A stretch of DNA of 44,663 bases, from NCBI GenBank assembly GCA_014238945.1, contig JABAAB010000065.1, positions 1 through 44,663 on the forward strand, written 5' to 3'. Below, piece after piece: positions 7,488 through 17,034 of the stretch. Numbering within the stretch: the first letter of the stretch is position 1; each line of letters begins with the position of its first letter. The position numbers and the translations under genes were made by a program. The notes under the pieces were generated by a model. That model saw only the letters and a program-made list of their open reading frames with translations, searched no databases and was not told where the DNA came from. The DNA comes from Lysobacterales bacterium (GTDB lineage Bacteria > Pseudomonadota > Gammaproteobacteria > Xanthomonadales > SZUA-36).

Positions 7488-10289
7488 TTAGCTCTCAGCG
7501 TCGCCGGAGGGTGCTTTTGCTGGCGGCTGGGACTTGAGGGTGTACAAACCCTTTGTGCCCTTTTCAGGCTTCGCAATCGAAGCGGGCTTTTTGGGCGTTG
7601 TCTTTGCTTTCGACCTGGTAGCGTTCTTTGTAGCAGTTTTCTTGCTGGCGGACTTCTTCCTCGGCCCGCGCTTGGTGGTCTTGGGAGAACGCCCATCGTC
7701 GCTTGCCTTGCTTGTGACCGCATCGCCCGCGTCAGATTTCGCTGCTGCCGGCTTCTTCGTTCTGGGCTTAGAGGGTTTCTTCTTTTCGGTGTCTGACGCA
7801 ACAGGTTTTGATCTTTCGGCTTCGGCGGTATTGGATTTTGATGTTTTGGTACCTCCCCCGTCAGCTACACGCTTATCCGATTTGGTAGGCACAACCCGGG
7901 AAGCGGCAGTATCCGCCGATTTCACTGCAGGTTTTTCGCTTGCTGCCTGTACCGAAACAGGTTTTACCGGCTCAGCAGCAGAACTGGATACAGGGGTATC
8001 CTTGGTCTTTGCCGTTCTGCTCTTGGGCCTATTATCCGTCTGTGGAGCTGTGGGAGCTGGGCTGTCGCCCCTGGTCTTTTTTGGTGGGCTTTTCTTTTGC
8101 TCATTGCCCGTGGCTTCAGTACGTTCGGGACGCGGTTTTGAACCACCGGTTTTGTAGGGTGAGCGTCTTCGGCGACCACCCCGGCGATTATCTTTTTGTT
8201 CCGGCTTGTCCCTGGACTCCGGAGTAACACGATTGTCAGCCGCTTGCACGGCAGGCTTCGTGGACGCATCGGTCCTGCTGTTTGCGCTGTCTTGATTTTG
8301 GGTCCGCTGCGCCTGGCCTTTGGCTTGGGAGGCATGGGAGTCAGATGTCTTTTGTTTATTGGCTTGAGGCTGCTTTGCACGACCATGTTGGGGCTTTGAT
8401 CCGGTCTTCTTTGCAGTACGTTTCTTGCTGGTCCGTTGCTGGTGGGACGTCTGCTTTTTATGACCACCTCGTTTCTTGGCGGTCTTCTTGTGTGCCTGTT
8501 TCCCACCCCCATGTGGGCCCTTGCGTCTGTGTTGATGCCCACCCCGCCTACCGGAGGTTTTCTTTTTGGAGGTGGCCTTTTTGGATACAGGTTTGCTTTC
8601 GACCTCTTCCTTGGCCCCGGAAAACAGTCTGCTCGCCAGACGGGAAAACAGACCAGGTTCTTTTTCCTGATCACGTTGTGGAGCCGGGCGGTCTCTGATG
8701 ATTCGCTTGACCGCGGGCGCAGGAATTGCGGTTGCACTGGCCTGTGAGCGGTCATTGGCAACCAGTTGTGTATCGGGCTGTTCCACGCGCCGATAGCTCA
8801 GATCACTGGTGACTTCTGATTTTTTCACACGCAGAATTTCAAAATGCGGGGTGACCAGGTGCTGGTTGGCCAGCATGACTATGGGAACCTGGTGACGCGA
8901 TTCTACATCTGCCAGCGCGGCTCTCTTTTCGTTGTGCAAAAAATTAACCACTTCGGTGGGTGCCTGCACGACTAATTGACCGGTGAAGTCCTTCATGACT
9001 TCCTCTTCAACCAGACGAAGAATGGACAAAGCCAGTGATTCCACGTTGCGAATATGGCCATAGCCGTCACATCGAGGACAGGTCTCAAGGGTGGATTCAC
9101 CCAGGGAAGGTCGCAACCGCTGACGGGACATTTCCAGCAGGCCGAATCGTGAAATACGGCCAATTTGGACACGCGCCTTGTCTGTCTGCATGGCACGCCG
9201 CAGACAATCTTCCACGTCGCGTTGATGACCCCGGTTGGTCATGTCGATAAAGTCGATTACGATCAATCCGCCCAGGTCGCGCAAACGCAATTGGCGGGCA
9301 ATTTCATTGGCGGACTCCATGTTGGTGTTGTACGCCGTCTCTTCGATATCAGAGCCCTTGGTAGCTCGGGCGGAGTTGATATCTATCGAGAGCAGGGCCT
9401 CTGTATGATCGAATACAACGGCACCACCTGAAGGCAGATGTACCGTGCGTGCAAAGGCAGACTCGATCTGGCTCTCGATCTGGTAGCGGCTGAAAAGCGG
9501 CACCGGATCATTGTATTGTTTCAGCTTGGCCAGGTTGTGGGGCATGACCTGTTGCATGAATTCACGTGCATCGTTGTATACCGTGTCATTGTCGACCAAT
9601 ATTTCACCAATATCCGCACGCAGGTAATCCCTTAGCGCCCGTATGAACAGATTGCTTTCCTGATGAATCAGGAATGGTGCGGACCGTTTACTGGCAGCCT
9701 GCTCTATGGCGGTCCACAGCTGCAACAGGTAGTCGAGATCCCATTGCAGTTCAGCTGCTTCCCGTCCCACACCCGCAGTGCGCACGATGATGCCCACATT
9801 GTCCGGTGTGGTTACATTCTGTAACTGCTCACGTAACTGGTCACGGTCGCTACCGGTAATACGTCTGGAAACACCACCGCCACTGGGGTTGGTTGGCATC
9901 AAAACCATGTACCGGCCTGCCAGAGAAATAAAGGTAGTCAGTGCTGCGCCCTTGTTGCCACGCTCTTCCTTTTCAACCTGGACGACAATTTCCTGGCCTT
10001 CCTGAACGGCTTCGCGTATCGAGATCTTGCCGCCTTTTCTTTTAATTCCCTTGGCATAACAACTTGTGCAGATCTCCTTCAGCGGCAGGAAGCCGTGTCG
10101 GGTTGATCCGAATTCTACGAAACAGGCCTCCAGCGACGGTTCCACACGTGTGATGCGGCCCTTGTAAACGTTTGATTTCTTTTGTTCCTGTGAGGGGACT
10201 TCGATATCAAGGTCAAACAGATGTTGACCTTCAGCAATAGCGACACGCAACTCTTCTGGCTGAGTCGCGTTAATCAGCATTCTTTTCAT
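7488..10289 (-). CDS. rne: Ribonuclease E
   Basis: A 933-residue endoribonuclease that starts most mRNA decay and matures rRNA and tRNA. The catalytic half matches E. coli RNase E closely: S1 domain (about 38-120), 5-prime sensor (EERGNKGAALTTFISLAGRY), metal-binding aspartates in SIDINSARATKG and LIVIDFIDM, and the zinc-link CPRC at about 404. After it comes a short amphipathic stretch, GLFSRLASRLFSGAKEE at about 545-562, likely the membrane-targeting helix. The remaining 370 residues are low-complexity Lys/Ser/Thr/Arg/Pro sequence, the expected disordered RNA-binding and degradosome scaffold. The start is MKRMLINA with GAGGA upstream; a longer reading to 10433 would translate the structured leader. 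It is divergent from rluC, as in E. coli. Confidence 0.97.
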   Translation of the reverse strand: MKRMLINATQPEELRVAIAEGQHLFDLDIEVPSQEQKKSNVYKGRITRVEPSLEACFVEFGSTRHGFLPLKEICTSCYAKGIKRKGGKISIREAVQEGQEIVVQVEKEERGNKGAALTTFISLAGRYMVLMPTNPSGGGVSRRITGSDRDQLREQLQNVTTPDNVGIIVRTAGVGREAAELQWDLDYLLQLWTAIEQAASKRSAPFLIHQESNLFIRALRDYLRADIGEILVDNDTVYNDAREFMQQVMPHNLAKLKQYNDPVPLFSRYQIESQIESAFARTVHLPSGGAVVFDHTEALLSIDINSARATKGSDIEETAYNTNMESANEIARQLRLRDLGGLIVIDFIDMTNRGHQRDVEDCLRRAMQTDKARVQIGRISRFGLLEMSRQRLRPSLGESTLETCPRCDGYGHIRNVESLALSILRLVEEEVMKDFTGQLVVQAPTEVVNFLHNEKRAALADVESRHQVPIVMLANQHLVTPHFEILRVKKSEVTSDLSYRRVEQPDTQLVANDRSQASATAIPAPAVKRIIRDRPAPQRDQEKEPGLFSRLASRLFSGAKEEVESKPVSKKATSKKKTSGRRGGHQHRRKGPHGGGKQAHKKTAKKRGGHKKQTSHQQRTSKKRTAKKTGSKPQHGRAKQPQANKQKTSDSHASQAKGQAQRTQNQDSANSRTDASTKPAVQAADNRVTPESRDKPEQKDNRRGGRRRRSPYKTGGSKPRPERTEATGNEQKKSPPKKTRGDSPAPTAPQTDNRPKSRTAKTKDTPVSSSAAEPVKPVSVQAASEKPAVKSADTAASRVVPTKSDKRVADGGGTKTSKSNTAEAERSKPVASDTEKKKPSKPRTKKPAAAKSDAGDAVTSKASDDGRSPKTTKRGPRKKSASKKTATKNATRSKAKTTPKKPASIAKPEKGTKGLYTLKSQPPAKAPSGDAES

Positions 10290-10716
10290 TGTAAATTCCT
10301 CAGGCACCCCGGTACGGGGCGGCCGTGAAAATCCATGCGGTCCTGCCGTCATGTTTCCACTAAGCTGACCCGGCAGATGCCTCGCATCACGGCCGGGGGT
10401 ACCAAATATGTTTTTGTAGCCAAACCACTTCAAGGTCTGGTCCGTACTGGCAGTCTATTTATCTGCCATTAATAATCTGTTTGTCTTGAAGATGCCCAAC
10501 GGCACTTCAAACAAGCGAATTCGGGTTCATTTTCCTGCAGGACAACGTGTAGACTGTCACTATGCTTTGGTTCCGGAATTTTTTAATTCCGATCCGATGA
10601 GGTCATTCTCACCGCTGCTTGGTATGGTTCCGGAGAACAAATCGGCAGGCGAATTCGTCAGGGCGCCAATATAGCAGTCTTTTCATTTTCTATCAATGAG
10701 TTGGGAATCTTTGGCA
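10290..10716 (-). promoter_or_regulatory. rne 5-prime leader and rne/rluC divergent promoter region
   Basis: About 430 bases without a gene separate rne from rluC. On the rne side a large hairpin can be drawn: GGTACGGGGCGGCCGTGA at 10311-10328 pairs, apart from the interior G-rich mismatch, with TCACGGCCGGGGGTACC at 10387-10403. A nested stem CTGCCG (10343-10348) / CGGCAG (10371-10376) lies inside it. In E. coli the long rne leader folds into hairpins through which RNase E autoregulates its own mRNA. The position and structure here suggest the same. I could not place promoters with confidence. Confidence 0.5.
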
Positions 10717-11646
10717 ATGAACAAGGTAAGTTCCGGCGTAAGTCACGTGGAAGTATCTTCGGATCGTGAAGGTCAGCGACTGGACAATTTTCTTGCCGCG
10801 CGCCTGAAAGGTGTACCCCGTTCGGTTGTTTACCGGATCATCCGGACAGGCCAGGTGCGTGTGAATGGCCGTCGGGCAAAACCATCGAATCGTCTCATGG
10901 CAGGGGACAGTGTACGTATTCCGCCAGCAACTTCCCGCCATCAGGGTTCAACCGATATCCCACCTTCGGTACTGGAACTGCTGAATCGTTCGGTTTGTTT
11001 TGAACAGCAGGGTGTCATGGTTATTGATAAGCCAGCCGGGATGGCCGTTCACAGTGGCAGTGGACTGGCCTGGGGCGTGGTTGACGTAGTGCGTAAAATG
11101 CGACCCGAAATGGCAGTGGACCTGGCTCATCGACTTGACCGCGAAACCAGTGGTTGCCTGCTATTGGCGCTTCAGAGAAATGCGCTTGCTCATCTGAATT
11201 CGCAAATCATCAACAACGAAATAGACAAACGATACCTGTGCCTGCTTGACGGTCCATTGCCAAGTGACGTGGTCAATGTAGACCAGCCAATCGCCAGGAC
11301 AGAACGGGCAGGGCAACGCTTTATGCAAGTGGATCAGGCTGGCAAACCGGCACAATCCAGTTTCAAGCTTCTTCACCAATACGGAGAATTCAGCTTTGTT
11401 GAGGTGCAATTGCACACCGGTCGCACCCACCAGATTCGGGTACACGCGGCCCACCTGGGACTGCCACTGGCAGGTGATAAACGATATGCGTCCTCAGCCA
11501 GGCAGAAGTTCTGGAAAAAAAGAGCGGTCAGAAGACTGTTCCTGCACGCCCACCAATTGCGTTTCCATACCGGTGATGGCCATGAGCAACTGGTCAATTC
11601 CAATTTACCGGAAGATTTGCGCACTACACTGAACGGGCTGGAGTGA
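10717..11646 (+). CDS. rluC: 23S rRNA pseudouridine synthase RluC
   Basis: A 309-residue RluA-family enzyme. An N-terminal S4 RNA-binding domain (GQRLDNFLAARLKGVPRSVV) is followed by the catalytic domain with HRLDRETSG, whose Asp is the nucleophile, and RTHQIRVHAAHLGLPLAGD near the C-terminus. RluC modifies U955, U2504 and U2580 of 23S rRNA in E. coli. Assignment to RluC rather than RluD rests on the domain layout and the divergent rne neighbour. I prefer the ATG at 10717, which has GGGA ten bases upstream and gives the normal N-terminus. An in-frame ATG at 10696 would add seven residues and has no ribosome-binding site. Confidence 0.93.
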   Translation: MNKVSSGVSHVEVSSDREGQRLDNFLAARLKGVPRSVVYRIIRTGQVRVNGRRAKPSNRLMAGDSVRIPPATSRHQGSTDIPPSVLELLNRSVCFEQQGVMVIDKPAGMAVHSGSGLAWGVVDVVRKMRPEMAVDLAHRLDRETSGCLLLALQRNALAHLNSQIINNEIDKRYLCLLDGPLPSDVVNVDQPIARTERAGQRFMQVDQAGKPAQSSFKLLHQYGEFSFVEVQLHTGRTHQIRVHAAHLGLPLAGDKRYASSARQKFWKKRAVRRLFLHAHQLRFHTGDGHEQLVNSNLPEDLRTTLNGLE

Positions 11647-11715
11647 GAAAAATCCTTACACACCAGCGTCGAATTTCAACTGGTTGGCAGCAGTGGCCTG
11701 TGTTTTAATTCGCCT

Positions 11716-12963
11716 ATGTATAAACCATTATCGGTCTTTATAGGGCTGCGCTATTTGCGTGCCAAAAGGCAAAATCACTTCATTTCATTCATCTCGCTGA
11801 TATCCATGCTCGGGATAGCCCTGGGTGTGACCACCCTGATCACAGTCATATCTGTAATGAACGGGTTTGAAAAGGAATTGCGTGCCCGCATCCTGGGTGC
11901 GATCTCCCACGCCACCATACAACCGTTGGACAAACCCCTGGAACAATGGCAACAGCTGATCAGCGATGTCAATACGAGGGAGGACGTCATCGCTGCAGCA
12001 CCTTATATCGAATCGGGGGTATGGCTGCAGGCCAATGGTTCCAGCGGTGCGCTGGTACGTGGTGTTAATCCTGCCTATGAGGCCAGTGTCTCCGACGCCG
12101 CCCGGCACATGGTCAGTGGAGAATTGACAGACCTGCGCAGTGGTGAATACGGCATCGTGCTCGGTATTGGTCTGGCTTCGCGACTCCGCGTGGGTCTGGG
12201 TGACAGGGTCACCATTATTGCACCACGATTGAAAGCCAGTCCGTTTGGTGCCAGTCCACTGATGCGCCGCTTTACCGTGGTGGGTGCCTTTGAATTCGGT
12301 GAATATGAAAATGATACCGGACTTGCCATGGTACACATTGAAGATGCGGCGCGTCTTTTGCGTATGCCCGAGGAATCGGTCGGCGGTATCCGGCTAAAGC
12401 TGGTCGATGTGGATTCGGCCTGGTGGGTGGCACGGGAAATATCACAGCAACTCGAGGGTGTGTACCGTGTCAGGGACTGGAGTCAGGAGCGCGGTAACCT
12501 GTTCCAGGCGGTACGCACGGAGAAAACCGTCATGTGGGTCATTCTTTCGCTGATCATCGCTGTCGCTGCCTTCAACATCATCTCCATGCTGGTCATGGTG
12601 GTCACCGACAAACAATCGGATATCGCCATCCTGAAGACCATGGGAGCCCGTGCAGCAACCATCATGCGGGTGTTCGTCGTCCAGGGGAGCCTGATTGGGA
12701 TCATTGGAACAATACTGGGTGTGATGGGCGGAATAGCGCTGGCGCAAAATATAGCCACCGTCGTCCCATTACTTGAAAAGCTGTTTGGTTTTGCCTTGTT
12801 CCCGCAGGATATTTACTACATCACCGAGTTGCCTTCGGATCTGCGCAAATCAGATGTACTTGCCTTTACTGCCATGTCACTGGGTATGTCGTTATTGTCC
12901 ACGATTTACCCGGCCTGGCGGGCTTCGCGCACCGACCCGGCGGAGGCCTTGCGTTATGAATAA
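11716..12963 (+). CDS. lolC: Lipoprotein-releasing ABC transporter permease (LolC/LolE/LolF type)
   Basis: A 415-residue inner-membrane protein with the MacB/FtsX-like layout: one membrane segment near residues 23-48, a periplasmic domain of about 200 residues, then three membrane segments (about 270-300, 315-345, 380-405). The N-terminal FIGLRYLRAKRQNHFISFIS and the C-terminal YPAWRASRTDPAEALRYE are typical of the family. With LolD it extracts outer-membrane lipoproteins and hands them to LolA. Only one permease gene is present, and comEC follows lolD directly. The transporter may therefore use a homodimer of this LolF-like protein, unless a lolE lies elsewhere. The stop overlaps lolD by 8 bases. 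Confidence 0.92.
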   Translation: MYKPLSVFIGLRYLRAKRQNHFISFISLISMLGIALGVTTLITVISVMNGFEKELRARILGAISHATIQPLDKPLEQWQQLISDVNTREDVIAAAPYIESGVWLQANGSSGALVRGVNPAYEASVSDAARHMVSGELTDLRSGEYGIVLGIGLASRLRVGLGDRVTIIAPRLKASPFGASPLMRRFTVVGAFEFGEYENDTGLAMVHIEDAARLLRMPEESVGGIRLKLVDVDSAWWVAREISQQLEGVYRVRDWSQERGNLFQAVRTEKTVMWVILSLIIAVAAFNIISMLVMVVTDKQSDIAILKTMGARAATIMRVFVVQGSLIGIIGTILGVMGGIALAQNIATVVPLLEKLFGFALFPQDIYYITELPSDLRKSDVLAFTAMSLGMSLLSTIYPAWRASRTDPAEALRYE

Positions 12964-13642
12964 AAACAGCATGGTCATTGAGGCACATGGTATCTGTCGC
13001 GGATTTCGTCAGGGTCCCAAGAGGGTGCAGGTATTGACGGACGTCAGTCTTGCAGTGCCTGCCGGAACATCCATGGCCATCGTAGGCGCATCGGGTGCCG
13101 GTAAAAGCACTCTGCTGCATATCCTGGGGGGGCTGGACCGGCCTGATGAAGGAGAGGTCATCATTGACGGCCAGTCCCTGTGGCAAATGAAAGAACATGA
13201 AAGGGGAGACCTGCGTAACGCCCAGATGGGTTTCATTTACCAGTTCCACCACCTGTTGCCCGAATTCACCGCAGTGGAAAATGTGGCCATGCCGTTGTTG
13301 ATCAGAGGGATTGATGCCGCCATGGCATTAAAAAGTGCGTCGGAACTTCTTGATATCGTCGGTCTCGGGCAACGTCTGGACCACAAACCGGGTGAATTGT
13401 CCGGCGGGGAACGACAACGTGCGGCCGTGGCCCGTGCGCTGGTGGGTAAACCCGCTTGTGTTCTGGGTGATGAGCCCACGGGTAATCTTGACGAACGCAC
13501 CGCCAATCATGTTTTCGACCAGTTGATAGAACTCAATGCCGAGTTAAAAACCAGCCTGGTGCTGGTAACCCACGATATGCGTTTAGCAGCGAGGATGACA
13601 CAGAGTTTTGAACTGCATATGGGGAGTCTCAAGCCAATCTGA
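12956..13642 (+). CDS. lolD: Lipoprotein-releasing ABC transporter ATPase LolD
   Basis: A 228-residue ABC ATPase with Walker A GASGAGKST, signature LSGGERQRAAVARAL, Walker B CVLGDEPTGNLD and H-loop LVTHD. The motif FIYQFHHLLPEFTAVENV is typical of LolD. It powers lipoprotein release by the adjacent permease. The start MNKNSM at 12956 lies inside the end of the permease gene, indicating translational coupling. Longer upstream reading in this frame only shadows the permease gene. Confidence 0.95.
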   Translation: MNKNSMVIEAHGICRGFRQGPKRVQVLTDVSLAVPAGTSMAIVGASGAGKSTLLHILGGLDRPDEGEVIIDGQSLWQMKEHERGDLRNAQMGFIYQFHHLLPEFTAVENVAMPLLIRGIDAAMALKSASELLDIVGLGQRLDHKPGELSGGERQRAAVARALVGKPACVLGDEPTGNLDERTANHVFDQLIELNAELKTSLVLVTHDMRLAARMTQSFELHMGSLKPI

Positions 13643-13678
13643 GCCGGGGACCAGCCATAGCTTAAAGAAGGGGATTCA

Positions 13679-16012
13679 TTGAAAGCATGGGGACTGCTTA
13701 TCGGCGGTGCGGTGTCACCGTACTTGTTCACCGCCACTATTTCTTCCCCAGTTGCTGTTGCCTGCCTGATCATCATTGCCCTTACGCTGGCAAGATTCTG
13801 GTCCACCAGGATTGCAACTTGTCCGGTGCGGGTGCTGTGCCTGTGTCCGGTGTGCTTTATGCTCACCACGCTGGCAATAAATCAGCGTCTCGAGACACGC
13901 CTGCCAGAGTCTGAAAATTTGTCGGTCCATGTCGTTTCCGGCACGATTGGAAGTCTGCCCCGGAGCGGGGCCAACACCCTTCGATTCCTGTTCCTGAATG
14001 AGGCACCCACAGCGTCGGTGCCGGCGAGAATCCGTGTCCACTGGTATATCGGCAGGGCAGGGAATGGTTCCGTCAAAATACCCCAATTGCGTGCGGGTGA
14101 GCGATGGCGTCTTCATTTACAACTTCGAACCACCCGTGCACGGGTCAACTTCAACGGGACGGACAATGAACGCTGGATGTTTTCAGAGGGTGTTGCTGCC
14201 CTGGGATATGTGCAGGCTGGTGAAAATGTCAAACTTGCCGGGGCAGGGATGTTTGACCTGCATCACCTGCGCCAAAACGTGCTTGAACGCCTGACACAGT
14301 CAGCCGGCGAGGTTCCTGCGTTCCATATGCTGGCAGCATTGGCCGTGGCTGACCGCCGTGGATTCGGGGAGCGGGAGCGAACGTTGTTGTCAGCCACCGG
14401 CACCGGTCACCTGGTGGCGATCTCCGGATTGCACATTGGCCTGGCCGCGGCCCTGGGTTTTTATTGTGGTAAGTTGCTGTTGTTGTTCCTGCCGTGTGGC
14501 CTGCAGCACCGTGTTGCTACCACGCTACCCTGGCTACTTGCCTGGCTGGCGTCGTTAGGCTACGCAGCTCTGTCCGGATTTGGCATTTCGACCCAACGCG
14601 CCCTGATCATGTTGTCCGTGGGCACGGTGGTATTGTTGAGCAGACGTACGGTACATCCCTCAGTGTCCTGGTTGATTGCCATGGCCGCGGTCCTGATGCT
14701 CGATCCGTTTGCACCGTTGCGTGCCGGATTCTGGTTTTCCTTTGCAGCGGTGGCAGTCTTGCTGATGCTGTTGGTACCCCGGCATGGACAGTTGTCAGGA
14801 TGGCGCCTGGTGCTCACAGTACAGGCCGGTATTTCCATCACTCTGGCCCCGCTGGGTGTATATTGGTTTCAGCAGGCAAGCCTGCCGGGTCTGTTGGCCA
14901 ACCTGGTGGCCATACCTGTGGTCAGTTTTCTGATCGTTCCCCTGGTCCTCATTGCCATGCTGTTTCTCTTTCTGCCGGGTCCGCTGGCTACCTGGCTGCT
15001 TACCCTGGCCGGCTATACGTCACACTGGCTGTTGATGACGTTGGAGTATTTTGCATTATTGCAACCGCCCGGACTGAGCACGACACAGACCCCCGGCTTG
15101 ATGAGTACGTTGCTGGCAATACTCGGAGCCGTGGTATTGCTGCTGCCACGGGGGCTCCCACATCGCTACCTGGGGGTACTGATGATGATGCCACTGGTGA
15201 TCCCGTCAGGGAGTTCGCCAGGTGATGATGGCACCCAGGCTGATATTCTGGACGTGGGCCAGGGTCTTGCTGTCCTGGTGGCATCACGGGAATACCTGAT
15301 GGTCTATGACACGGGTCCGGGGAACGGACTGGCTGGCGAACATGGCTGGGACATGGTGGATGGCACCATTCGGCCGGTCATCACAGCTGCGGGCCGCACA
15401 CCTGACCTGGTGGTTGTCAGTCACGCGGACCTTGACCATGCGGGCGGTCTTGCGCGTATGCATGAACTGTTTCCCGAGGCTCGATTTCTGGCCAGTTTGC
15501 CGGTAGATCGCAGCAGGGTGGAGCGTTGCCGGTCTGCACATCAATGGCTGGGGGGAGAGCTGAGATTTAAAGTACTGCATCCTTCACCCGGATTGCCCTA
15601 CCTGGGCAACAACAGTTCCTGTGTGATCAGTGTCACCGGTAATGGTCTCAATCTCCTGCTCAGTGGCGATATCAGCCAGGTGGTTGAGCAGCGCCTGGTA
15701 CAGCAGGGACTGAAACAACACCAATTCCTGACGGCACCGCACCATGGCAGTTCCACATCGTCTTCAGCATCGTTCATCAACACACTTCAACCGTCGCTGG
15801 TACTGGTGTCAGCGGGCGCAAACAACCGCTTCGGTTTTCCACGCAGCGATGTAATGCATCGCTATGCGCAGGCAAATGTGCGCACACTCAATACCGCTCA
15901 ATGCGGCGGTATACGCATCATAACTTCAGAGCATGCCGCTGCCCGTGTGATCACCGCCCGCAGATTTTTCAAGACGATCTGGCGCTGGCCTCCACCGGAC
16001 AACTGCCCCTGA
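13679..16012 (+). CDS. comEC: DNA internalisation protein ComEC/Rec2
   Basis: A 777-residue polytopic membrane protein of the natural-transformation channel. An N-terminal DUF4131/OB-like region spans about 35-185. The competence domain follows from residue 210 (HLVAISGLHIGLAAALGFY, with AALSGFGISTQRALIML). The C-terminal metallo-beta-lactamase domain has SHADLDHAGGL and APHHGSSTSS, complete metal-binding motifs that suggest the proposed nuclease activity is kept. The start is a TTG at 13679 preceded by AAGGGG; there is no in-frame ATG for 60 residues. In related genomes comEC is followed by exbB-exbD-msbA. Here about 6.5 kb of other genes intervene. Confidence 0.93.
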   Translation: MKAWGLLIGGAVSPYLFTATISSPVAVACLIIIALTLARFWSTRIATCPVRVLCLCPVCFMLTTLAINQRLETRLPESENLSVHVVSGTIGSLPRSGANTLRFLFLNEAPTASVPARIRVHWYIGRAGNGSVKIPQLRAGERWRLHLQLRTTRARVNFNGTDNERWMFSEGVAALGYVQAGENVKLAGAGMFDLHHLRQNVLERLTQSAGEVPAFHMLAALAVADRRGFGERERTLLSATGTGHLVAISGLHIGLAAALGFYCGKLLLLFLPCGLQHRVATTLPWLLAWLASLGYAALSGFGISTQRALIMLSVGTVVLLSRRTVHPSVSWLIAMAAVLMLDPFAPLRAGFWFSFAAVAVLLMLLVPRHGQLSGWRLVLTVQAGISITLAPLGVYWFQQASLPGLLANLVAIPVVSFLIVPLVLIAMLFLFLPGPLATWLLTLAGYTSHWLLMTLEYFALLQPPGLSTTQTPGLMSTLLAILGAVVLLLPRGLPHRYLGVLMMMPLVIPSGSSPGDDGTQADILDVGQGLAVLVASREYLMVYDTGPGNGLAGEHGWDMVDGTIRPVITAAGRTPDLVVVSHADLDHAGGLARMHELFPEARFLASLPVDRSRVERCRSAHQWLGGELRFKVLHPSPGLPYLGNNSSCVISVTGNGLNLLLSGDISQVVEQRLVQQGLKQHQFLTAPHHGSSTSSSASFINTLQPSLVLVSAGANNRFGFPRSDVMHRYAQANVRTLNTAQCGGIRIITSEHAAARVITARRFFKTIWRWPPPDNCP

Positions 16013-16152
16013 TCCGCGAATTCATGTAGTGCCAGGTTCGCTACCGGGTCCCTGACTTCGAAATATATCCTTTCAACGCGTCCTGACTATTTATAAAGCA
16101 AAATCAATTAATATTCGTACTCAAATACCTACTGGGCCGCACCATCTAAAGC

Positions 16153-16812
16153 ATGCAAACATCATCTGAAAATGGGATTGAGCCACGCAATTTCTACCGG
16201 ATTCGCAAAACGCTGGTAGAAAAACTCTCCATGATCAAAGGCGAGGACAGCTGGTATACCGTTTACGGGGAAAGCATGCAGGAAGTGCTGTGCTGTCATG
16301 TTTTGGGCAATTGTACCCGTGGGTTGAGCGCACATAGGGAAAAGGACGGCAGTGAGGTTTTGTTTCGCATGCAACCCAAAGGGAAGCTGATGAATATGAC
16401 CTATTTTGTCAATGCAGGTTCTGCTGGGTCTTTGCTGGCGACGATCAAACTGTTTGTCGGTCGTGGCATAAAGATACTTGATCCTCAGGGGCAGGAGGTT
16501 TACCGGATAATTGATGCCCGTGGGGCGCTTGATAAAGTGGTGGTGGATGTGCTGGAGGGTGCCTGTACAGAATACGCCCTGGTCAGGGATGGTGAGCGAC
16601 TGGGTCTGTTCAAGCCGCGCAAGAGACCAGCCTCCGGGTCTGCCAGCGGCCATGGTCTGATTCGCCGGACGATTCTCAAAGTCCTGGGTTCGTCATCAGA
16701 CTGGTCGATGGAACTGGGTGACCGTGCAGGAAAAATTGAAGATCACCGGCCGCTGCTGGCGGCGTTGATTCTGCTCAAGGAACACACCATTAGAAATGAT
16801 CAAAGTTCATAA
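16153..16812 (+). CDS. LURP-one/scramblase-like hypothetical protein
   Basis: A 219-residue soluble protein. Its repeated short beta strands and the sequence ILDPQGQEVYRI, together with YALVRDGERLGLFKPRKR and WSMELGDRAG, resemble the tubby-like barrel of the LURP-one/phospholipid scramblase-related group. That match is from pattern recall, not a search. No signal peptide is present; TYFVNAGSAGSLLATIKLFVG is moderately hydrophobic and is probably an internal strand/helix. No ribosome-binding site is obvious before the ATG. It follows comEC and converges on rhlE. The biochemical role is unknown. Confidence 0.6.
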   Translation: MQTSSENGIEPRNFYRIRKTLVEKLSMIKGEDSWYTVYGESMQEVLCCHVLGNCTRGLSAHREKDGSEVLFRMQPKGKLMNMTYFVNAGSAGSLLATIKLFVGRGIKILDPQGQEVYRIIDARGALDKVVVDVLEGACTEYALVRDGERLGLFKPRKRPASGSASGHGLIRRTILKVLGSSSDWSMELGDRAGKIEDHRPLLAALILLKEHTIRNDQSS

Positions 16813-17034
16813 GGGGTTACAGTATCAACCCAGTGGTTCTCCCGCGGTGTGTATCACAAGACATCTGTGTGGACACTTCAATGACGGGGTGTAGACCTTT
16901 GCAGGGATCATTATAGATTTGTTGTAATCACCTCGACACAGACCCTGGCTTCCTGTGAGCCGAGCCGCCAACACGGACACCTTCACCACACACTGACCGT
17001 GATGATGTCCATGTTGTTGAACTCAAACAAGCAT

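Noticed and set aside
7534-8157. Long open frame on the plus strand opposite rne
   Set aside because: It is the complement of the repetitive Lys/Ser-rich RNase E tail; such codon bias creates open antisense frames. There is no ribosome-binding site and no recognisable domain.
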